NCBI GenBank assembly: GCA_036554605.1
Contig: DATBMY010000058.1
Location: 1 to 9,392, forward strand
DNA length: 9,392 bases
Direction: 5' to 3'
DNA from: DATBMY01 sp036554605
GTDB taxonomy: Bacteria; Acidobacteriota; Blastocatellia; UBA7656
The notes beneath the pieces are model-generated. The model had not been told where the DNA came from. It did not search any database and saw only the letters and a list, made by a program, of their open reading frames with translations. Each line of letters begins with the position of its first letter. Within the stretch, counting starts at the first letter, position 1. Positions 4,671 to 9,392 of this stretch are shown in pieces. Both the position numbers and the translations under genes were made by a program.

Positions 4671-7391
4671 ATGCATAAGCGTGGCCACAGCTTGCTTGCG
4701 ATTATTTGTGCGCTCAGCATCTCCATTTCCGCCGCTACGGTTCAATCTTCCACGGGCGCGCTCGCGGGGGTGGTAAGAGACCCTGCCGGAGCCGTCATAA
4801 GCGGGGCGCAAGTCAGCCTGCGCAATGACGTGACCGGCCAGACGCTTACCGCCGCGACCGATGATGAAGGACGCTTTCGCTTTGAGAACCTGCCGGCCGG
4901 CTCTTACACGCTCGACATCAGGCAGTCGGGCTTTAAGACCAGCGAGCGCAAGGTTGTCATCGAATCGCGCGCCGTCACAATAGAAATCCGCATGGAGATA
5001 GAAGCGACGCGCGCCGAGATCGACGTGGGGGCGAAGGGAGAGATGGCGGGCAACGCCGACCCGGCCTATCGGTCGCTTCGCGACGGCGAGGGGCTTGAGA
5101 CATATACGGTCACTAACCTGACTTTCAAGCGGGACGCGGGCGCGTTCAACCTGCGCAGCGGGCGCATAGGCTTTCTCGCGCCGGTCGAAGGCCGCGTGGT
5201 CAAGGCGATATTCACCGGCGACGGGGAATTTACGCTCACTCCCGCAATCGCCATCGAGCGAAACCACCTGCGCATGGTCACGGAGAAAGAGATACTTGTA
5301 GAGCAGTTTCAAAAAGCGGCCTTTTGCTTTACCGATCAGACTTATCAGGAGATAAAGCGGCAGGCGCAAGCGGGCGCCGACAGCGCGGGCATTAAGGATG
5401 CCCTGAAAGAATTTAACGAGCGCGCCCGCACTCGCAGCCTGGGACAGAATATTGATGCCAGGCTTCTTGCCGACATATACAACCCGAAGCGTCCGGGCCA
5501 GTTCCACGCTTTCATCTATGGCAAGGTGAATAACGATTTGCGCTTTCAGGTGAGCCCGGGCGGCGCAATAACCGGGTTGGGGCCGGAAGAGGTCGTGCTC
5601 TTCAACCTCGATTTCGGCGGGGACAGAAGCGGCATCTGGTACATGGGGCATCTCGAAAACGAGTATAGGGATGGCACGGCAAGCTCCGAAGAAGAGAAGC
5701 GCATAATCGATGCCGAGCATTATCGCATCGAGACCGTAATCGACAGGGGCGAGAAGCTGACCGCCGCCGCCGAGTTTACCTTCAGCGCGCTTGCCGACGG
5801 CGACAGGCTTATAAGTTTCGGGTTGCTGCCGAGCCTTCGCGTATCCGGCGTAGTATTAGATGACAAGAGCTTGAACTATATACAGGAGAAGCGCAGGGAG
5901 GACGGCTCCTTTTACGTTGTGCTGCCGGAGCCTATGGTCAAGGGCAAGAAGTATAAGCTGAAGATTGACTATCAAGGCGACCGGGTGATTCAGGATGCCG
6001 GGGGCGGCAATTTTGCCGTCGGCGCGCGCACGAGCTGGTATCCGAGCGTCAACGCCTTCAACGACCGCGCGACGTTCGACCTGACGTTCAAAGTGCCGAA
6101 GCAGTACTCGCTCGTCGGGGTAGGCAAGCTGGTAAAGGAATGGCGCGAGGGCGAATTCGCGGCGGCGCAGTGGGTTTCGGAGGTGCCGCTGGCGGTCGCC
6201 GGGTTCAACTACGGCCTTTTCAAAAGGAAAGCCGTTAGAGATGAACCGACGAAGTACGACATCGAAGGCTACGCGACGCAGGAACTTCCTGAGTACATGC
6301 GCGGCGGCGGCGCGGCCCTGAACCTGCCCGGCGCGGAGGAAGGCATGACCGGAGCCATAACCCCGTCGCGGCTGACGGACAGGGCGCTGGTCGAAGCGCA
6401 GAATTCCATGCGAATCTTCAGCAAGTACTTCGGCGAAGCGCCCTACGGCCGAATCGCCATCACACAGCAGCCGCAGTTCAGCTTCGGCCAGTCGTGGCCT
6501 ACGCTCGTATACCTGCCCATCAGCGCGTTTCTCGATTCAACCCAGCGGTGGGCGCTTCTGGGCGGCATCAATAGCGGCTTAACCGAGTTTATACAGGAAC
6601 TCACTCCGCACGAGGTCGCGCACCAGTGGTGGGGCCATATAGTCGGGTGGGCATCATATCGCGACCAGTGGCTGTCGGAGGGGTTCGCGGACTTTTCGGC
6701 GGGGCTTTACCTGGAGCTGACCGAACGCAAGCCCGACCGGTTTCTGAAGTATTGGGAGCGGCAGCGCGAAGGTGTGCTCGAAAAGAACCGGTTCGGTCGC
6801 TCGGCAAACGACGCCGGGCCTATATGGATGGGGCAACGGCTCAACACCCGTCGCACGCCGGGCGCTTATGCGGGTGTCGTCTATCGCAAGGGCGGCTATG
6901 TGCTCTACATGCTGCGGGCTATGATGTGGGACAACAAGACCGGGGACCAGCGTTTTATAGAGATGATGCGCGATTTCGTCAAGACATATTTCCACCGCAA
7001 TGCCTCGACCGAAGGGTTCAAGCGCGCGGTCGAAAAGCACATGACGCCGAAGATGGACCTCGACGGCAACAATCGAATGGACTGGTTCTTCAATCAATGG
7101 GTTTATGGTACCGAGATACCGCGCTATAAATTCGATTATACGCTCACGGAGGCCGAAGGCGGCGCGATCTTAAAAGGCACACTTGCGCAGAGCAACGTGC
7201 CGGAGAATTTCAAGATGCTCGTGCCGATCTATGTCGACATCAACGGCAGAATCATGAGGCTAGGCGAAATGGCCATAACCGGAAGCGCGACCAGAGACTT
7301 CGAAGTGAAGCTTCCGCAAAAGCCAAAGAGAGTAATGATAAACGCCAACAATGACATTCTTACACTCGACCCGCCCGCCCGGCAGAAATAG
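4671..7391 (+). CDS. Exported M1-family metallopeptidase with N-terminal carboxypeptidase regulatory-like domain
   Basis: The product is a zinc aminopeptidase-type enzyme of 906 residues. Residues 1 to about 22 form a signal peptide. Residues about 29-109 are a carboxypeptidase regulatory-like beta-sandwich (Gly-x-Val-x-Asp-Pro-x-Gly start, Asp-Glu-Gly-x-Phe-x-Phe, Leu-Pro-Ala-Gly-Ser-Tyr). Residues about 140-530 are beta-rich. The catalytic region has HEVAH at 647-651 and Glu670 in Leu-Ser-Glu-Gly-Phe-Ala, giving the gluzincin HExxH-x18-E spacing; Tyr738 in Tyr-Arg-Lys-Gly-Gly matches the M1 transition-state tyrosine. No GxMEN substrate-anchoring motif is seen; the stretch before HExxH instead has Phe-Gly-Gln-Ser-Trp-Pro at 605-610. 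About 800-906 forms a C-terminal beta region. It likely trims peptides in the periplasm or outside the cell; the N-terminal domain may bind surfaces or partners. It is divergent from lutA and convergent with the coiled-coil gene, whose stop is 24 bases away. Peptidase class is secure, substrate unknown. Confidence 0.92.
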   Translation: MHKRGHSLLAIICALSISISAATVQSSTGALAGVVRDPAGAVISGAQVSLRNDVTGQTLTAATDDEGRFRFENLPAGSYTLDIRQSGFKTSERKVVIESRAVTIEIRMEIEATRAEIDVGAKGEMAGNADPAYRSLRDGEGLETYTVTNLTFKRDAGAFNLRSGRIGFLAPVEGRVVKAIFTGDGEFTLTPAIAIERNHLRMVTEKEILVEQFQKAAFCFTDQTYQEIKRQAQAGADSAGIKDALKEFNERARTRSLGQNIDARLLADIYNPKRPGQFHAFIYGKVNNDLRFQVSPGGAITGLGPEEVVLFNLDFGGDRSGIWYMGHLENEYRDGTASSEEEKRIIDAEHYRIETVIDRGEKLTAAAEFTFSALADGDRLISFGLLPSLRVSGVVLDDKSLNYIQEKRREDGSFYVVLPEPMVKGKKYKLKIDYQGDRVIQDAGGGNFAVGARTSWYPSVNAFNDRATFDLTFKVPKQYSLVGVGKLVKEWREGEFAAAQWVSEVPLAVAGFNYGLFKRKAVRDEPTKYDIEGYATQELPEYMRGGGAALNLPGAEEGMTGAITPSRLTDRALVEAQNSMRIFSKYFGEAPYGRIAITQQPQFSFGQSWPTLVYLPISAFLDSTQRWALLGGINSGLTEFIQELTPHEVAHQWWGHIVGWASYRDQWLSEGFADFSAGLYLELTERKPDRFLKYWERQREGVLEKNRFGRSANDAGPIWMGQRLNTRRTPGAYAGVVYRKGGYVLYMLRAMMWDNKTGDQRFIEMMRDFVKTYFHRNASTEGFKRAVEKHMTPKMDLDGNNRMDWFFNQWVYGTEIPRYKFDYTLTEAEGGAILKGTLAQSNVPENFKMLVPIYVDINGRIMRLGEMAITGSATRDFEVKLPQKPKRVMINANNDILTLDPPARQK

Positions 7392-7415
7392 CGGTCGGTG
7401 GTCGCGGCTGGCAGG

Positions 7416-7691
7416 CTAGGCCGGTTGCTTTTCCAGCTTGTCGAACCGGTCATATATGCGGCGAATGTCCGCGCGCAGTTTATTCATGTCTATGCTGAGC
7501 ACGTCGATGCGGCGCTCCATCTGGAAACGGAATTCCTCCATCTCGGCGCGAAACTCCGCAACGTCGGTCTTGACACCCTTTATCTCGGTCCGCAATTCAT
7601 TTATCTCGGCCCGCAATTCATTGCCGAATTCGTTTATGCGCTCTAGCAGCGTCGCGATTGTCGGCTGAGTTGATTGATCGTTGTTGGTCAT
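7416..7691 (-). CDS. Small coiled-coil protein, function unknown
   Basis: The product has 91 residues, with no signal peptide and no membrane segment. After a polar N-terminus, hydrophobic residues recur every 3-4 positions from Ile13 to Leu85 (Leu, Ile, Val, Phe and Met alternating with Glu, Arg and Lys), a long amphipathic coiled coil expected to form oligomers. Two successive heptads are encoded by a 21-bp tandem duplication. A strong Shine-Dalgarno (AGAGGAG) lies about four bases before the ATG. The gene is convergent with the peptidase gene and divergent from the aldo/keto reductase gene. It resembles small coiled-coil proteins I recall from Blastocatellia, an impression from memory and not a search. 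The good ribosome binding site and the heptad pattern support it as real; the opposite-strand open frames over this span lack that support. Confidence 0.72.
   Translation of the reverse strand: MTNNDQSTQPTIATLLERINEFGNELRAEINELRTEIKGVKTDVAEFRAEMEEFRFQMERRIDVLSIDMNKLRADIRRIYDRFDKLEKQPA
7580..7621. repeat. 21-bp tandem duplication encoding two heptads
   Basis: Two adjacent 21-base units, 7580-7600 and 7601-7621, differ at one base. Twenty-one bases are seven codons, so each unit encodes exactly one coiled-coil heptad (Leu-Arg-Ala/Thr-Glu-Ile-Asn/Lys-Glu/Gly in the minus-strand gene). The near-identity suggests a recent duplication lengthening the coil without shifting its register. Confidence 0.8.
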
Positions 7692-7771
7692 AATCTCCTC
7701 TTATTTGTGCGGCCATTATGGGTTTTTGCGCGAGAGAAAGTCAACCGCTTTAATCTTATCAATGATCCCTG

Positions 7772-7780
7772 TGTTACAAT
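7772..7780 (+). promoter_or_regulatory. Candidate extended -10 promoter of the aldo/keto reductase gene
   Basis: TGTTACAAT fits an extended -10 element: TG, one base, then TACAAT, which matches TATAAT at five of six positions. No strong -35 is present, which is usual for extended -10 promoters. It would place the transcript start near 7787, giving a leader of about 20 bases with the Shine-Dalgarno AAGGAGGG at 7797-7804 and ATG at 7808. Confidence 0.45.
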
Positions 7781-7807
7781 TGCGCGGCAAAGGCTGAAGG
7801 AGGGTTT

Positions 7808-8923
7808 ATGGCAACAGCGAACGGCGCAACGGCCGAGGGGACCAGAAGGTATGCCGACCGGCTCGGCGGGGTGACGGCGCGGGGACATTTCCGCCAGCAG
7901 CAGCAGCTATGCATGTCGACGATTGGCCTGGGAACATATCTCGGCCACTGGGACGAGCGGACCGACCGCATGTACTCGGAAGCCATACGGCGCGCGATTC
8001 AACTCGGGTGCAACGTAATAGACTCGGCGATAAACTACCGATTCCAGCGAAGCGAGCGAGCGATTGGCGCGACCGTCAAGCAGTTGCTTGATAGCCGCGA
8101 GCTTTCCCGCGACGAGATAATCATAGCCACCAAGGGCGGGTTCATTCCCTTCGACGGCGAGATGCCGCGAGACGCGCGCGGCTGGATAATGGAGAACATT
8201 ATCAATAGCGGAGCGGCGCGGCCCGAAGATATTGTCGCCGGGAGTCACTGCATGTCGCCCTCGTACCTTGATAATCAGCTGTCGCGGAGTTTGGAGAACC
8301 TCGGCCTCGAAACGATAGACATATACTATATACATAACCCCGAAACTCAGCTCGAAGCCGTCGCGCGCGACGAGTTCAATAGACGGCTCGGGGATGCCTT
8401 CCGCTTCCTCGAAGGCGCGGTCGCCGACGGCCGCATACAGTATTACGGCACGGCGACCTGGAACGGTTACCGGCAGCCGCGCGGCTCTCGCGGATACCTG
8501 TCGCTTGCCGAGATAATAGAGCTGGCGCGAGAAGCCGGCGGAGAGAATCATCATTTCCGGGTCATACAGCTTCCTTATAACCTCGGTATGCCCGAAGCGC
8601 TCACTATGCCGAATCAGGAGATCGACGGCGAACAACTGCCCGCGCTCATGGCGGCTGACCGCCTGGGCATAACCGTGCAGTGCAGCGCGTCCATATTGCA
8701 GGCAAAGCTCGCGCAAAACCTTCCGCCTTTCATCGCGGAAGCGCTCCAGGGGCTTACAACCGATGCCCAGCGCGCCATACAGTTCGTTCGCTCGACGCCC
8801 GGAGTCGGCACGGCGCTTGTAGGCATGAGCCAGCGGTCGCACGTCGAAGAGAATATGATGGCGGCCCGCGTGGAGCCCGCCCCGGTCGAAGATTTCTTTA
8901 AGATGTTCTCAAGCGAAGAATAG
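7808..8923 (+). CDS. Aldo/keto reductase family oxidoreductase
   Basis: The product is a cytosolic NAD(P)H-dependent oxidoreductase of 371 residues, somewhat longer than the usual ~320. The catalytic tetrad is complete: Asp72 in Asn-Val-Ile-Asp-Ser-Ala, Tyr77 in Ile-Asn-Tyr-Arg, Lys109 in Ala-Thr-Lys-Gly-Gly and His176 in Tyr-Tyr-Ile-His-Asn-Pro. The barrel opens with Gly-Leu-Gly-Thr-Tyr at about 40-44, and the C-terminal Val-Gly-Met-Ser then Val-Glu-Glu-Asn matches the cofactor-binding end of the family. About 35 extra residues precede the barrel, including four glutamines in a row at 30-33. The start is supported by a strong AAGGAGGG three bases upstream. The gene is probably monocistronic: it has its own candidate promoter, and the inverted-repeat element begins at the base after its stop. 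Substrate is unknown; a sugar dehydrogenase or general aldehyde reductase is possible. Confidence 0.92.
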   Translation: MATANGATAEGTRRYADRLGGVTARGHFRQQQQLCMSTIGLGTYLGHWDERTDRMYSEAIRRAIQLGCNVIDSAINYRFQRSERAIGATVKQLLDSRELSRDEIIIATKGGFIPFDGEMPRDARGWIMENIINSGAARPEDIVAGSHCMSPSYLDNQLSRSLENLGLETIDIYYIHNPETQLEAVARDEFNRRLGDAFRFLEGAVADGRIQYYGTATWNGYRQPRGSRGYLSLAEIIELAREAGGENHHFRVIQLPYNLGMPEALTMPNQEIDGEQLPALMAADRLGITVQCSASILQAKLAQNLPPFIAEALQGLTTDAQRAIQFVRSTPGVGTALVGMSQRSHVEENMMAARVEPAPVEDFFKMFSSEE

Positions 8924-9051
8924 GTCAGGGGCAGGGGGCCGGAGGTCAGGGAGCAGGGATTGGTAGCTTGTGAGATAGGATTTGAAAATTGAAATGGCAT
9001 ATTTGAGGTTTGAAATCCCCGATACCCTGACCTCCGGCCCCCTGCCCCCGA
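8924..9051 (+). repeat. Heptamer-armed inverted-repeat element, copy 2
   Basis: This is a second, same-orientation copy of the element at 453-565. A perfect 24-bp inverted repeat pairs 8928-8951 with 9025-9048. The left arm reads as consecutive heptamers of GTCAGGG type from 8924 to 8958, and the right arm as the complementary heptamers from 9017 to 9051. The AT-rich core 8956-9006 matches copy 1 at 42 of 51 positions. It begins at the base after the aldo/keto reductase stop, and a T5 run at 9056-9060 follows, so the transcript hairpin could also help end transcription. Confidence 0.87.
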
Positions 9052-9084
9052 TAACTTTTTGCACATTCTGTTTTACCCTGTACG

Positions 9085-9095
9085 TATAGTAGAAT
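9085..9095 (+). promoter_or_regulatory. Possible -10 region upstream of the right-edge gene
   Basis: Two overlapping hexamers, TATAGT (9085-9090) and TAGAAT (9090-9095), each match TATAAT at five of six positions. No convincing -35 is found at standard spacing; TTGCAC at 9059-9064 is too far for the first and farther still for the second. The region lies between repeat copy 2 and the start codon at 9171. Confidence 0.25.
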
Positions 9096-9170
9096 TAGGT
9101 CAGGCAGTTTTTAGGATGGTAGAGAGCAGTTCAGGCGTGAGTTTAACAGACCGCCGACAGGGATGTGCAG

Positions 9171-9392
9171 ATGGGGCCCAATTTAATTACGAGTGAGCAC
9201 GCCAGGGTTCCGTTCGGCTCGTTGCCTCGGCCCTCGCTTTTTGCGAGCCTAAGGCAAGGGCTTGCGGATGCCGCTGGCGAATTTCGACTTGGCCCGGCCC
9301 TGTATCTGAAGCAAGCGTTCCTGCCGGCCGCCAACGACTGGCTTGCCTACAGGCTCGTTCGGATGATCGCGCTATCGCTTCGCCATCCCTTC
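9171..9392 (+). CDS. Unidentified protein, N-terminal 74 residues, truncated by window edge
   Basis: An ATG at 9171 opens a frame with no stop to the end of the window, 74 codons. AGGGA at 9159-9163 lies seven bases before it, a well-spaced Shine-Dalgarno; an in-frame GTG at 9165 is a less likely start, and an in-frame TAA at 9144-9146 limits further extension. The visible part begins Met-Gly-Pro-Asn-Leu-Ile and contains Val-Pro-Phe-Gly-Ser-Leu, then an Ala/Leu-rich stretch with Trp and Arg residues. There is no signal peptide at the very start, and no catalytic motif. I do not recognise the family. The good ribosome binding site and unbroken frame make a real gene likely but not certain. Confidence 0.5.
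   Translation, partial: MGPNLITSEHARVPFGSLPRPSLFASLRQGLADAAGEFRLGPALYLKQAFLPAANDWLAYRLVRMIALSLRHPF

Noticed and set aside
4575..5720. A 381-codon open frame on the minus strand inside the M1 peptidase gene.
   Set aside because: It is antisense to a signal peptide and regulatory domain with clear motifs; its translation is low in complexity and shows no recognisable domain. GC-rich DNA commonly gives such shadow frames.
7895..7906. CAG triplet run as a microsatellite.
   Set aside because: Only four units, inside a coding region, encoding four glutamines; too short to call.
7907..8842. A 311-codon minus-strand open frame opposite the aldo/keto reductase.
   Set aside because: The plus-strand frame has the full catalytic tetrad and a strong ribosome binding site; the minus frame has neither motif nor signal.
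453..9051. The two repeat copies as ends of an 8.5-kb composite transposon or genomic island.
   Set aside because: There is no transposase, integrase or target duplication, the copies are in direct orientation, and the genes between look like ordinary chromosomal genes. Each copy is better explained as an independent dispersed element.

Overview
The window is GC-rich bacterial DNA with ordinary chromosomal gene density. A Gram-negative, probably Acidobacteriota (Blastocatellia-like), host is suggested by four things. An extracytoplasmic M1 peptidase carries an N-terminal carboxypeptidase-regulatory-like domain. There is a gene for lipopolysaccharide heptose synthesis. There is a small coiled-coil protein of a type I associate with that class. 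There are dispersed hairpin repeats whose arms are built from GGTCAGG-like heptamers. The taxonomic assignment is inference; no rRNA or other marker is present.

Layout from left to right. (1) The 3' end of a class III anaerobic ribonucleotide reductase (nrdD, +). (2) Copy 1 of a ~113 bp inverted-repeat element, filling the gap between nrdD and the next gene. (3) A DUF2227/YdjM-like membrane metal-dependent hydrolase (+), ending at a GC hairpin shared with the convergent gene. (4) A secreted LEA-like 11-mer-repeat protein (-). (5) A minus-strand cluster, apparently an operon, in transcription order lutA-like CCG-domain Fe-S protein, gmhA (sedoheptulose-7-phosphate isomerase), and a deoxyhypusine-synthase-fold protein without the catalytic lysine. 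(6) Divergent from lutA, a 906-residue exported M1 metallopeptidase (+). (7) A convergent 91-residue coiled-coil protein (-). (8) Divergent from that, an aldo/keto reductase (+). (9) Copy 2 of the inverted-repeat element, starting right after the aldo/keto reductase stop. (10) The 5' end of an unidentified gene running off the right edge (+).

The genes do not form one pathway. The clearest functional group is the lutA-gmhA-DHS-like cluster, where gmhA points to heptose or surface-polysaccharide metabolism and its two neighbours have no assigned role there. The strongest non-coding signal is the pair of heptamer-armed hairpin elements. They share a conserved core and orientation, while their arms differ between copies yet stay self-complementary within each copy. 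No tRNA, rRNA, CRISPR array, transposase or origin was seen.
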